A DNA stretch of 64,000 bases from Undaria pinnatifida (taxonomy: Eukaryota > Sar > Phaeophyceae > Laminariales > Alariaceae). The notes under the pieces are model-generated. The model searched no databases and was not told the DNA's origin. It saw only the letters and a list, made by a program, of their open reading frames with translations. Positions 13,501 through 22,119 of this stretch are shown here, in pieces; position 1 is the stretch's first letter; each line of letters begins with the position of its first letter. The position numbers and the translations under genes are program-made. The stretch lies in assembly GCA_012845835.1 (NCBI GenBank), contig JABAKD010000028.1, positions 1,061,501 through 1,125,500 of the forward strand, read 5' to 3'.

Positions 13501-16500
13501 GAACATTCAAGACAATACACTGTCAAATGGGTGCAGTCAGTAAGCCAGCGGTGGTGGCAACATGCCCGTGCCGCATTGTGAAATCTTGGTAATGGGCAGG
13601 AGTCAAAGCGTGTTCCGAGGCCGTCCAGCAACGGCTGGGTCCGTGTGTTCCTTCATCCATGTCGAACATGAACCCTCGTCTCATGTGTGTCTGTTTTGTT
13701 GTCTGGCTCTTGCCTCAGGCTGGGGGATATTTACTGTTCGGCACAACCACGGCTGGCCCGTTTATCCATGCCGAACATGAAGGCACACCTGTGTCTACTT
13801 TGCGTTTCCTGGCACTCATCGCACGCTGGGGGATGTTTACCGCATAGGGAGGGTCTTCCCGGCTTACATCTACTCGGCATTCTCTTAAAGCGGGCGGCGG
13901 TCTCTCGGGGGACTAGCCGAAACGGCCCTAAGCAGCGAGAGCCCCCCTCCCCCGAAATTCGTTAAATCCTACCGGTACCTGCAACTGCTGGTTCAGGACA
14001 ACACCACCGCCTTTCCCCTAAACCCAGTGACGCGAGCCACGGTTTAGGGTGCAGCACTAAAGTTTCCTGAGGCTCTTCACCTAACGGGCTCTATACCCCT
14101 CCACAAAACTGATTCGATAAAAACACGAAAGCGCAAAACTGACGGACAATACCATGGCTTAGGTCTGCAACGAATAAAGTCGCGAAAAAATAAATAACCG
14201 TGTTCCTATGATACGATGTTGGTTACTCTTCAGCTATAACCTCCTTACAGCTGGAAACCCGTTTTGGGGACAACTTACGTGGGACTAGTATAGGCAAGGG
14301 GTTTTGGGGCTCTAAAGGGGATAAGGGGCCCCATCAGTGAGCAAATAGTTTGGTCGACGCGCACTCTACCTCTATCGTACGACGTGTCCGGCTACAGCAG
14401 TAGCAGCCTACACTACACACGCAACGCTGTCTCCCGACCCCTCCTCACCTTGTGCAAGGCTTCAGTCTCCGGACGGAGAGCCGTGTCGAGCTGACGTCGC
14501 AACAAGGACCACAACTGAGCGTAAGCGTGAGTGCCACTTGCCGTCTTTTCCGATGAAGAAGGCACGCGACGCAGGCGCAAAAACACGGAAACAGTTAAAC
14601 CGCTTAGAACTGCACAAGTTATCCCACGGAGAATTCAAGTCATTTTTCTAAACTGGTTGAGCAGGGAATGTTCGTCTTTCAAGCTTTCAAGACGTGAAAA
14701 GGGCACGAGAGGGACGGAGAATGGGAAAGCAACGACCGGTCCTGGCGCAAAAAACACAAAGTTGCGCGATAACGGCACGCAACGAATGCAAGAGATAGGG
14801 AAGTCTGTGGGCGACCGAACGACCGAGACAGGCAATATCGTTTTCGTTGTGTTGAACAAGCATCGAAAGAGCCAATACAATGAATGCGACAACAACAACA
14901 TTGCCACCATCACCAACAGGACAGCCACAACCACCACCAACACAACCACCACCGTCAACACCAGCGTCAACAGCAAAATCAAGCCAAGCAACAATGGCGA
15001 CAAATCCCCAAGGTTGCCACATCGTCCTAAACCGCGCTTCCTCGCCCGGAAGGGCAGGGGGGTACAGTAGTGGTCCCTATATAGTGCCGTTCGAACAGTG
15101 CCGGTTACCCGTAGCGTCTACGAAATCGCTTGGCACAGATGCGTAAGACCAGTAGAGGCAGTACGAGGAGTAGTTTTCGGTTGCCGCTATAGCGTCGGTA
15201 TTTGCGGTTGGCACAATGCTGGCGCCATAGAGGGACATCTACTGTAATTTAATCAAAACATTCACCGCCTTTCGGCGGTAAGAAGAACTTCAGCGGCCGT
15301 ACCGCCATGTAAGCCGTGCAACCCGACCACACTGGCGCTCATACACCACGCACAAAACACCCTGCTGCTGCGCGTGACGAGGCAAGGTACGCTGGAGGGG
15401 GAACCTTAACTATCTCCCCGTTCCTAACATGGGGAGATCTGCACCTCAACTGAAAACCGACGTGAGAGAAAAAAAATGTACCCTTAACCCGATGAACAAT
15501 TCCATGGGCTACGCATGGAACGAACGAAAAAAAAAAGCAGTGAATACCTACAATGGGACTCGAAGGGTGCGCCAGCTAGCGTTGGGCTGCGAAAGCAACT
15601 AAGTTAAATCGACACACGACGCGTATGAAAATACGCGGAAGTGTGGTGAGCTAAAGCTTTATTTTTCCCCATCCGCCGGAGGATAAAAAAAAAAAAAAAA
15701 AAAAAAGTGAAAACAAAATAGAAAAAAACACAAATGGGATTGCAGATATACTAGGGTCGTTGCTCAGGTGACGATTCCCCGTCAGTCCGATTGTTTTGGG
15801 CCTCAAAAGCACCCCCCCCCTCCCCTCTCTGCCGAACGGACGGTGCTTCGCGCTTGGTGCAAACAACGTCTACCTGGTCGGTGAAAACTCGACGTGCTCC
15901 GTCCCGGCATGGTAGGGATGCGAGGGTCTGCGGTCTGACAGACTACGATCATGCAAGGCAATGATTATAGACCCTCCCCCGCCTCGAAAGATATGCGTGG
16001 TGAATGGTCAAAGGAATAAGGCAAGCAACACAACAAGCGAGTACGCCCCCCCCCCCTCCCCAACCGTGGTATGGCTTTGACCCCGAACTCATCATACCCC
16101 CACAATGATCTCTGGATCAAGTGAATCTCAACTCACCGCAGGCGACAGCGCGCTCAGTCTCGCCGCGATGGTTGTCATGGACGCCTGCACACCCACAGTG
16201 TTTGTTCACCAGGTGGAGACGGAGGAAGGCCAATAATCCGTAGGGTTTGTCGACCGGGAGGACACGGAGGGTAGCCAAGTAAGGGGGCAACACGGGAGAG
16301 GACGTTAACCCTCATACTACCGCACTGCCGTACAGAAACGTATATCTAACTCTAACTTCAAGTAATTTGTCCCCAAAATGGGGGGGCAGTTCTAAAGGGG
16401 AAAACTGTCTCTAGAGAAAAGAGAAGCGCCGCAAGGAAGGAGGCAAGCAACCACGCAACCAAGCAGGGAGGAATTCATTGCCTGCAGAAGACTCACCCGG

Positions 16501-18587
16501 CAAAGGTAGAGATGGTCGCTCGAGGGCAGTTCGATGTCCACAGGCCCTTGTCCGACCGCTTCGCCGAGACGGCGGAAAGCGACCACCCGCGTCCTTTATT
16601 TAGCCCAAAAGAAGAGAAAAATAAACCAAGATATTTAGCATAACTCAGCAGCATTTGAAGAGAGAACATTTACGCGCACGGCAGGCAACGAGCTACTACT
16701 GTAGATATTCGTGCAGTCGAGGGGTTCATATCTGCACGCAGACTTTTGGTGACAAATTACCATGCATTAGAGTTGGATCAAAAGTTAGGCAAGAGGGTTG
16801 AACTAGTTGCGGCCACAAAATATCCAGGGGAAGACGTAGCCGCAAAGCAGCGCAGGGGCGGTCCATCGAGTGGCAAGAGCGGCAGTTCGAGAAGGCCGGC
16901 TGAGGAAGAACACGAAACGCTCAATTTTCCCACTGCTCTCGTTTGCTGTACTGTTGAAGAACGCACAATCCAACACCCTACCGTATGTCATCTTGACACC
17001 GTTGGGTGCGCGTGGACGACGAAGAGACCCAGCGCAATATGGCGAACCCAGGAAATGTCGAGGGTTTTGCACGGGTCAGGCCACTTCTCGTGGGTCGGGT
17101 CAGGTCACGGTAAGCCGTCCCGACCCGAGAAAATGGAAAACCTCCCGACCCGACCGGACCCGACCAGACCCGTGAGACTTCGAACACCGCCTGACCCGAC
17201 CCGACCGACTCGCGAGATTTTGAAAACCTCCTGACCGGACCCGCGCGTGGAATCATGACAGCGGATCGGGTCACGGCCCAAAGCCTTGGTAATTTCCTCC
17301 GCGCGTCGTTTAAGACACGGGCGCGGGATCCCCCAAAAAGGATGGGAAAGGGACGACTGATAGCCCTGAAGGGGAGAACTGATAACTCCGCACTCCCATT
17401 CGCGCTATGCAAAAAAAGACATGACGCTTGCTTCATTCGTAGCATAGCGTCCCACCCAAAACGCTGTAACGTCGGCCTCGGTGCGAGAAGAAGAGACGTC
17501 ACAGCGCTAAGTTGGGTAGTTCCAAGTTACGCCGACCGCTGCAGAAGCGAATGACGCAGTCTCAATCAACGTGATCAACAGCTGTGCCGCGTGCGCTACT
17601 CTTCGAAGTGAAGACACCAGTAAGCGACACCAGCGCTCGAGGAGCTACCGAATCGCGTGTCCTTCCCATGCAACAAGATGCCGCGTCGATTACCGGCGAA
17701 TCCATGCGGGGGTACGTGGTTGTGGGTGAGAGGCTTCGGCTGATCGCAGCAGAGAGGTCTCATTGATCCAACCGATATATACACGAATTAAAAGTGACAG
17801 CGGGGCGATACAACATCAATGCGGGCGTAGTAGCCCTGGGCGGGAGTCTCCAGCTGATCGCAGCAGAGAGGCCTCATCGATCCAAAACTACATTCCAATA
17901 AAAGCGACGACGGACGGTAGCACTCACGGAAACGTCAGACATGTTATACCTTGATTCTACTTCGCACTACTGTGTTTACGGAATGTTAAAACACTAACCT
18001 AATGCGTCGTTTCCATCCCTCCATATATAAACATATTTGCCTCACCCGGTAACTAGTACGGTGTCTTCGCCGCGGTCTTGTGCCACGCGCCACAGGTTCT
18101 CTAGGTTCTGGCGCATACATGAAACGGCGTCAGGAGCGGGAGGGCACGGGTCCGGCGGCGGCAGTCGATGATCAGAAGTATGAGATCTTCCAGAGTCTGG
18201 TTAGCATGGAAAGTGGCGGTTTAGATGCAACTCGGCACAGCGATGAGAGCTCAGAAAGCGCGACACGAATCCTCACGACGCAAACAGAAACATCCGCTTG
18301 CAAAATCCCGTCCGCCCGCCCGCCCCCTCTCCTCCCGTCTGCTATCTGTCTCCTCTCCCACCTGTAGTAGCTCAACAGAGTCCTGGAAAAAGTCCATGAG
18401 GGCGGACGCCTCGCGCGGGAGCCACAGCGACGCCAACAGACCCACATGCGCCACCAAACGTCCATGGAGACCCCCGAACCGCGGCAGCGACAGCAGCGCG
18501 CACAGCTTCCACACGGGGTAAGAAACCGCTCGCGCGCCGCCCTCGCCGAAGATCAACTGGGCGTGTTCACACTCGAGGTACTGTTGA
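1408..18587 (-). CDS. ATR: ATR-like PIKK kinase, N-terminal HEAT half (partial, kinase domain off-window)
   Basis: Ten minus-strand exons are proposed, in transcription order: 18587-18362, 18196-18119, 16593-16497, 14514-14449, 12150-11968, 10075-7047, 5125-4756, 4001-3876, 2931-2792, 1555-1408. From 16497 downward every junction has AG acceptors, GT donors and matching phase. The translation runs in the same order as the human ATR N-terminal half as I remember it. Examples are LLPLWPKLLKDDSAAVR (HEAT unit), FLEGSVAHVLPVFVAG (human FLTRTLQVLLPDLAAK) and RLLNRHLPHVLTDVL (human EILINNFKYIFSHLV). ATR is the checkpoint kinase that senses RPA-coated single-stranded DNA with ATRIP; this half is scaffold. 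About 1,490 codons are covered. The start codon and the FAT and kinase domains are not in view. The junction 18119/16593 is out of phase, so a small exon is probably missing. Other large HEAT proteins remain possible. Confidence 0.65.
1578..1725 (-). mobile_element. LINE family A 3' fragment in ATR intron
   Basis: The last ~145 bp of LINE family A, ending AACAAATGAGTACCCCCCCC on the minus strand. It abuts the acceptor side of the ATR exon at 1555, with only about 20 bp between the C run and the exon. Confidence 0.7.
2127..2605. repeat. Two diverged tandem units in an ATR intron
   Basis: Units at about 2127-2357 and 2375-2605 share GGGCTGCTTGGG, GCGTCCGAAGCGCGGG and CGTTATGAG at the same spacing. 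A related copy lies at 6285-6495, with reverse relatives near 14060-14190. Confidence 0.6.
2792..2931 (-). CDS. ATR: ATR exon, 46 codons plus two bases
   Basis: Acceptor TTTCTAAG|GTCGGG and donor CTAAA|GTGAGA. The exon reads QRLLNRHLPHVLTDVLMRG, matching ATR REILINNFKYIFSHLVCS. It ends in phase 2 with AA, and the next exon begins with the G that completes Lys. Confidence 0.7.
3876..4001 (-). CDS. ATR: ATR exon, 42 codons
   Basis: Acceptor CGTTTGCAG|GCGTTA, donor TTTGAG|GTGAGA, 126 bp, phase 0 at both ends. The segment LRAFLEGSVAHVLPVFVAG aligns residue for residue with human ATR LNRFLTRTLQVLLPDLAAK. This is one of the two most diagnostic exons. Confidence 0.7.
4090..4266. repeat. Short tandem duplication in ATR intron
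   Basis: Two ~85-bp units, each with CGTTGCCGCTCTT, then a purine-rich GAGATA run and ending TGGTTTATGTTT.ACAGG, at 4090-4178 and 4179-4266. Confidence 0.65.
4756..5125 (-). CDS. ATR: ATR exon after the large exon
   Basis: Acceptor CATCAG|GTCGAT at 5125 supplies the single base needed to complete the GG left by the donor at 7047. The exon then reads 123 codons to donor GAGCAG|GTGTTA at 4756, phase 0. The segment DELGRSVYLWTLIRLVDVW resembles the ATR stretch NELKDTLILTTGDIG; the end, LMETGHLEEFVEQ, is helical. A Gly/Ala-rich linker sits in the middle. The donor at 4756 is weaker than the acceptor, so the 3' boundary is less certain. Confidence 0.6.
5906..6080. mobile_element. MITE family 1, diverged copy
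   Basis: GGTCCTTCTATATAGTGCCG start, three successive CTATAGTGCC units, ATCGCTTGGCACGCG core and CGGCTGGCACATAC near the right side. The right terminal repeat is not clear. Confidence 0.55.
6878..6965. mobile_element. MITE family 2, 88 bp, TTAA-flanked
   Basis: Bounded by TTAACGCCTTCACAGC and GCTCTAAAGGGGTTAA, imperfect inverted ends within TTAA at both sides. The interior has GGGAATAGTATAGGGAGGG. Confidence 0.6.
7047..10075 (-). CDS. ATR: ATR large internal exon, 1,009 codons
   Basis: This is the longest open frame in the window. It is bounded by acceptor CCCGCAG|GTAAAC at 10075 and donor TTGGG|GTGAGTG at 7047. The apparent stop at 7043-7045 is inside the donor, so the exon does not end the gene. 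The protein opens with an Ala run, then Ser/Gly/Glu-rich low-complexity stretches alternate with helical HEAT-like segments, for example ALVAQCAVAALPTLSLC near residue 745 and LLPLWPKLLKDDSAAVRG near residue 890. A basic patch, KKRGR, near residue 250 could be a localisation signal. An acidic Glu/Asp run of about 25 residues lies near residue 950. No in-frame ATG occurs near the 5' end, which fits an internal exon. Human ATR covers the same span in roughly 600 residues, so the alga carries large disordered insertions. Confidence 0.8.
10076..11967. other. ATR intron, no gene seen
   Basis: 1.9 kb between exons with C and G homopolymers (10369-10380, 10751-10760) and a repeat unit at 11690-11890. 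A short segment near 10610-10680 resembles 20455-20560 (GTGTGTCACAC..TATGA.G). Nothing coding is supported. Confidence 0.5.
11968..12150 (-). CDS. ATR: ATR exon, 61 codons
   Basis: Strong pyrimidine-rich acceptor CCGCTCTGCAG|GTATCC at 12150; donor ATTCAG|GTTGGA at 11968, phase 0 at both ends. It encodes VSLEALVVLLEEKPPTGV, a helical segment placed by order and phase just upstream of the large exon. The donor is a poor match to consensus. Confidence 0.55.
12239..12370 (-). mobile_element. LINE family A 3' fragment
   Basis: About 130 bp of the LINE 3' end with its C tail (plus-strand G run 12239-12250), inserted about 90 bp upstream of the acceptor of the ATR exon at 12150. Confidence 0.65.
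12386..13050. repeat. Three diverged units in ATR intron
   Basis: CCGTCAGATTTGTC, TTTATAGTTTC.GCGCACA and ATTGAGCTG recur at about 12390, 12800 and 12985, followed by C-rich tracts. Confidence 0.65.
13243..13345 (-). mobile_element. Poly(A)-tailed retroposon, diverged short copy
   Basis: TATCCTCCGGCGGATGGGGA after a T run, then a diverged CACACTTCCACG segment. Confidence 0.55.
14236..14325. mobile_element. MITE family 2, diverged copy
   Basis: ATAACCTCCTTACAGCTGGA to GGCTCTAAAGGGGATAAG with GGACTAGTATAGGCAAGGGG inside; the terminal TTAA has decayed. In an ATR intron. Confidence 0.5.
14449..14514 (-). CDS. ATR: ATR exon, 22 codons
   Basis: Short 66-bp exon with acceptor ACGCTCAG|TTGTGG and donor CACAAG|GTGAGG. 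It reads LWSLLRRQLDTALRPETEAL. Both flanks are phase 0 and fit neighbours 16497 and 12150. The residue pattern is like ATR VLMRLKSDLLKAALCHLLQY. Confidence 0.5.
15066..15242. mobile_element. MITE family 1 copy
   Basis: Ends TAGTGGTCCCTATATAGTGC and CCATAGAGGGACATCTA, with the internal ATCGCTTGGCACAG segment shared with the other copies. Confidence 0.65.
15545..15707 (+). mobile_element. Poly(A)-tailed retroposon, 3' part
   Basis: Runs from CTACAATGGGACTCGAAGG through CGACACACGACGCGTATG to CCCCATCCGCCGGAGGATA and a run of about 22 A. Copies in the other orientation lie at 13243-13345 and 28739-28900. Confidence 0.65.
15846..15980 (+). mobile_element. Poly(C)-tailed retroposon fragment, plus orientation
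   Basis: Family core GACGTGCTCCGTCCCGGCAT followed by a C-rich end (CCCTCCCCC). Confidence 0.5.
16497..16593 (-). CDS. ATR: ATR exon, about 32 codons
   Basis: Strong donor TGCCGG|GTGAGT at 16497, phase 0, joining in frame to 14514. It reads VVAFRRLGEAVGQG and then SSDHLYLCR. The acceptor, TAAATAAAG|GACGCG after a TTTTTCTCTTCTTTT tract, leaves one extra base, so it does not join in phase to the exon ending at 18119. Confidence 0.45.
17040..17250. repeat. GGGTC foldback copy
   Basis: GGTTTTGCACGGGTCAGG start, GGGTCGGGTC then CCCGACCC arms, and CCTGACCCGACCCGACC blocks with TTTTGAAAACCTCC spacers. In an ATR intron. Confidence 0.6.
18119..18196 (-). CDS. ATR: ATR exon, 26 codons
   Basis: Acceptor GCTAACCAG|ACTCTG, donor TTTCAT|GTATGC. 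It reads TLEDLILLIIDCRRRTRALP, comparable to ATR EEPLSKLIKTLFPF. In phase with the preceding exon. Confidence 0.45.
18362..18587 (-). CDS. ATR: ATR exon, 75 codons, most upstream one found
   Basis: Strong acceptor TTCCCCCACAG|TCAACAG and donor CTACAG|GTGGGA. It encodes VSYPVWKLCALLSLPRFGGL and then a helical stretch ending DFFQDSVELLQ. This matches the ATR region LLLWQIGCVLLEYGSPKIKS followed by LELLKHLVE in spacing. The first ~200 residues of ATR should lie further upstream (above 18.6 kb) but were not found among the repeats there. Confidence 0.6.
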
Positions 18588-18694
18588 CTGTGGGGGAACG
18601 TTAGGTGCCGAGGGGTTGGGTAGGGGAGTGGGCGAGGGGGAGATTGATGGTACCTACGATGCGGGGAGGCACTTGAAATATGGGGGGAGATACA

Positions 18695-18770
18695 ATCATC
18701 GTCATCATCGGCCGTCGCAACAAATCAACTGGGCGTGCGCACCCTCGAGGTACTGTTGGCTGTGGGAGAA
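18695..18770 (-). repeat. Duplicated head of the ATR exon at 18587
   Basis: Minus strand reads TTCTCCCACAG|CCAACAG, then TACCTCGAG and CACGCCCAGTTGAT, repeating the acceptor and first ~14 codons of the exon at 18362-18587. The frame stays open only briefly past the copied part. Confidence 0.7.
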
Positions 18771-18794
18771 CATCAGCGGTGCCGGTGGATGAGA

Positions 18795-18945
18795 CAGGAG
18801 GGGGTGGGGGGATGTAATCCTTGTCATGCATGGACATAGTTTGTCAGACCATGGACACTTGCACCCCTACAATGCCAGTACGAAAAACGTTGGGTTGCCG
18901 CCGACCAGACAGGAAATGCTTGCACCAAGCGCGAAGCGTCGTTAG
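18795..18945 (-). mobile_element. Poly(C)-tailed retroposon, diverged fragment
   Basis: Carries TTGTCATGCATGGACATAG, then CTACAATGCCAGTACG, then GCTTGCACCAAGCGCGAAGC, so it is a diverged member of the same family. It lies directly upstream of the copy at 18950. Confidence 0.55.
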
Positions 18946-18949
18946 ATGA

Positions 18950-19400
18950 GGGGGGGGGGGGGGGGGGGTACTCAGTTTGTGCATGGCCGTAGTCGTATGA
19001 CCATAGACCCTAGCATCCCTACTATGCCGGGACGGAGCACGTCGGGTTTTCACCAACCAGGCAGACATTGCTTGCACCAAGCGCGAAGCGCCGTGAGATG
19101 TTCGGCGAGTCGCATGAAGGGTGAACTGCATCCTTCCAAGAGCCGTTCGTAAGACGGATTTCGGCACCTTGTGCCTACTTTTTTGCTTATGGATGACAGC
19201 GCCGATGAGTTATACTTTGTTTCCTGGTGTGGCCACTCCAGAGACAGCAATGGGTATTACTATGTAACTTCCTCTTGGGTGCCTTACCATATTCACACTG
19301 CGTGATGCGATCAATCCCCTTGCGCCGAGTTTGGGTTCTCCACCCCGTACAATTATGATCTAACTCGGTAACAATCCTGGTGACCGCCAAAAAAAACGAA
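18950..19400 (-). mobile_element. Poly(C)-tailed non-coding retroposon, near full length
   Basis: About 440 bp, related to 50556-50990 over its whole length. On the minus strand it runs from GGTCACCAGGATTGTTACC to GCACAAACTGAGTAC followed by a long C run (plus-strand G at 18950-18969). No conserved protein is readable. It shares its last bases with LINE family A. Confidence 0.65.
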
Positions 19401-19607
19401 AAAAAAACGGTAACGGTACCCTGGTTGTCTAGCTCACGCAGTGATTGGCATGTTTTATAGTGTCGTTGTCAACCAACGCCAACCCCAATATACATAAAAA
19501 CGTTTTACAGCGTCGGCGCCAACCGAGGCTAACTATTATATATATATATATTTAAGGCGTCATTAGGTGGGGGGAGGGTTAATAGCAATAAATAGTTACA
19601 ATGCTGG

Positions 19608-19810
19608 AAGGGGGCGGGGTGTACTCAGTTTGTGCATGGCCGTAGTCGTATGACCATAGACCCTATCATCCCTACTATGCCAGGACGGAGCACGTCGGGT
19701 TTTCACCAACCAGGCGGACATTGCTTGCACCAAGCGCAAAGCGCCGTGAGGTGTCCGGCGAGTCGCATGAAGGGTGAACTGCATCCTTCCAAGAACCGCT
19801 CGTAAGACGG
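19608..19810 (-). mobile_element. Poly(C)-tailed retroposon, 3' fragment
   Basis: About 200 bp nearly identical to the 3' half of the 18.95-kb copy, followed on the plus strand by another G run and then LINE family A. Confidence 0.65.
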
Positions 19811-19844
19811 GGGGGGGGGCGTTGGAGATGGGGCGGGGGGGGTA

Positions 19845-20246
19845 GGGGCGTACTCATTTGTTGCTTGCCTTAGTCATTTAACCATTCACCACGCATCCCT
19901 TTCGAGACGGAGCACCGCTCCTACTGTACTGCCAATAGAGACACTCCAAAATTAGGGCGCTCAGCACGTTCCTTCCATACGTTACATACAAGAACGGCTT
20001 ATCTTATCTTCTTCCTCTTTGGCCGTCTGTGGCCACCATCTATCTCCTAGGATAGCGAGCGCTTTCTCGCTACTATCTAATGAACCACACTTATGTCAAA
20101 TCCGTCTATTTTCCTCATCACTTCCTCTAACACATTCCGTTTCTCCTTGTACGGATCACGTTCTCCCACCATGTGGGTGCTACTCTCGTCTGCGTTGCCA
20201 CAAGGGCAGCTATGCGCGCCTTCTTCCTCCTCCACTCGACGATCGG
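19845..20246 (-). mobile_element. LINE family A 3' fragment
   Basis: About 400 bp of the LINE C-terminal region, matching the 32.2-kb copy from the poly(C) end (plus-strand GGGGGGTAGGGGCGTACTCA) to the zinc-knuckle region, then a G run. Confidence 0.75.
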
Positions 20247-20997
20247 GGGGGGGTGCGTGATCACAACTACGATGTGGGGAGGCGTTTTTAGCGCTAGGGC
20301 CTAGATAGGAGGAGGGTCGACCTCTGTTGTTGTTCTATGCACGTTTCTTCCGGTGGTGATTGTCAGATTGGGTTAACGTTAGGGTTATGGTTGGAAGGGG
20401 CGCACAACAGTGGTGGGAGGGGCGAATGGTTACAGCGGGAAGGTCAGGAATGGATAGAAACTCAATATCGATCGTGTGTCACACATGTTATGAGGTCTAC
20501 GAAAAAGTCCAGAAGTACGCGGCGCAGAACACCACGTTCAAAGAGAAGATTACGACGTAGAGGAGAACCGCAGCGGGGTTATCTCCCGTTTAGTTCGAGC
20601 GAAATGACATGGGGTTGTTGTTCCGTGATCTGATATATTATAAGAGTTCATCTCGTGCGGTGACGATCATCGCTAGGGGATACGCTCAGTTACGCAAATA
20701 GGCCCACGTCGAAGTGCGAGCGACGGTACCGAGTAAGCTGTGCTATCAAAGCAGTGAGGGATAGCTTGCCAGCGACCAAGCGGCAGGTCATATGGTGTTG
20801 CCTCATGCTTGAGGAACGGTATAAAGCTAGCTCACCACAGCTTCAAAGCAGTTGATAATTCAGCGATAGCTTTTGCGGCAATGGTGCGAATGACACTGAG
20901 GAACGCCAAAAACGTTGACGGTCCCTGTTTTTGTTTAGTGGTTGATACTTGCTGCAGCTTACGCGCGTCTTGATTTCAGTTGATTAAAGTGTTTGTC

Positions 20998-21112
20998 GCG
21001 TTACTCCAGTGATTGAATCAGACGGACGTTATTCCAGTGATTGAATCAGACGGACGTTATTCCAGTGATTTGATCAGACCGACGTTATTCCAGTGATTTG
21101 ATCAGACGGACA
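20998..21112. repeat. 28-bp minisatellite, four copies
   Basis: Unit TTATTCCAGTGATTGAATCA followed by GACGGACG, repeated four times with few changes. Confidence 0.85.
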
Positions 21113-21171
21113 CATTTGAGTCGGACGCAATTGAATTTTCGGACACATTTGATCGAAATAAGTATAACCAC

Positions 21172-21348
21172 TTTAGTAGTGGTCCCCCCGTGGTGCAAGG
21201 TTGCCCGCTATTGTGACTGTAGTTCGCTTGACAGATGGGAACAACGCGTGGTGGCAGTATGCGGAGCAATGCCGTTTGCCGCTATAGTGCAGAGTCGATG
21301 TTTCCGGCTGGCACATACCGATACTATAGAGGGATCACTATTATATCA
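21172..21348. mobile_element. MITE family 1 copy
   Basis: Ends TAGTAGTGGTCCCC and TATAGAGGGATCACTA, same internal order as 42946-43126 (GCCCGCTATTGTG, then GGCTGGCACATACC). Confidence 0.65.
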
Positions 21349-22119
21349 TGTACAAGATCTCCCTTCGGAGTGGGCTCATGAGAGCACAGCGGATGGGGGT
21401 GATGCAAGACGAAAGCAAACAGTGATATAGATTTGAAACGCCTCTTTTCCCGCAACAACCCGCTGCCGAAACACAGCGCGAACCACTTCCTGTACGAACG
21501 CATACGGATGTTCAGCCCGTGTCAACACTGCTGAGCGGCGCACCCAGCCCCTAAGTAGTATGACGATATTATGTTAAACTAAAAAAAAATATATAATTGA
21601 AAAAAAACAGTTTTCAGTGATGGATCGCTATCATTATTATTGTGCGCGTTCGAAGGTGACAGAGTGCAGTAGTGAAGGGAATTGGCGTGGAAAAGAACAG
21701 TTAGTGAGAATGTTTGGCTGGTGAGGGTCAGCCGGCGGTGGGTAATATGTTCCAGCGACCCGGACTTCTATGGTCACCCCGTATAGTATCTCGGCGGCCG
21801 CTACCCCTGCAAAACACACCACCAACAGTTCCGGCCCCAGATTTTGCATACAGAACCGGGTGCTCCTGTACGGACGCTCGTGTCAACACAGCTGCGCATA
21901 GCTGTGCCTTACAGCTGTGCCTTACAGCAGTGCTCGTAGCTGGCATATGACGATTTTCTGTTGAACTATGACTTTTTTTTGTTCAACTGCTTCTGTCGTT
22001 GTGGCATATGTATGCGATTTTTTGTTGTTGACGGTGCAGCTCCCATGCAAGACACAGCAATAGCAACCCCGGCCCCACTCCCGCGGCCCCAGATATACAG
22101 AAGAACCGGCTGCTCCTGT

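Noticed and set aside
14531-15070. 179-codon plus-strand ORF
   Set aside because: The second half is an ACA/CAC low-complexity run and the end enters a MITE; it lies in an ATR intron with no family match.
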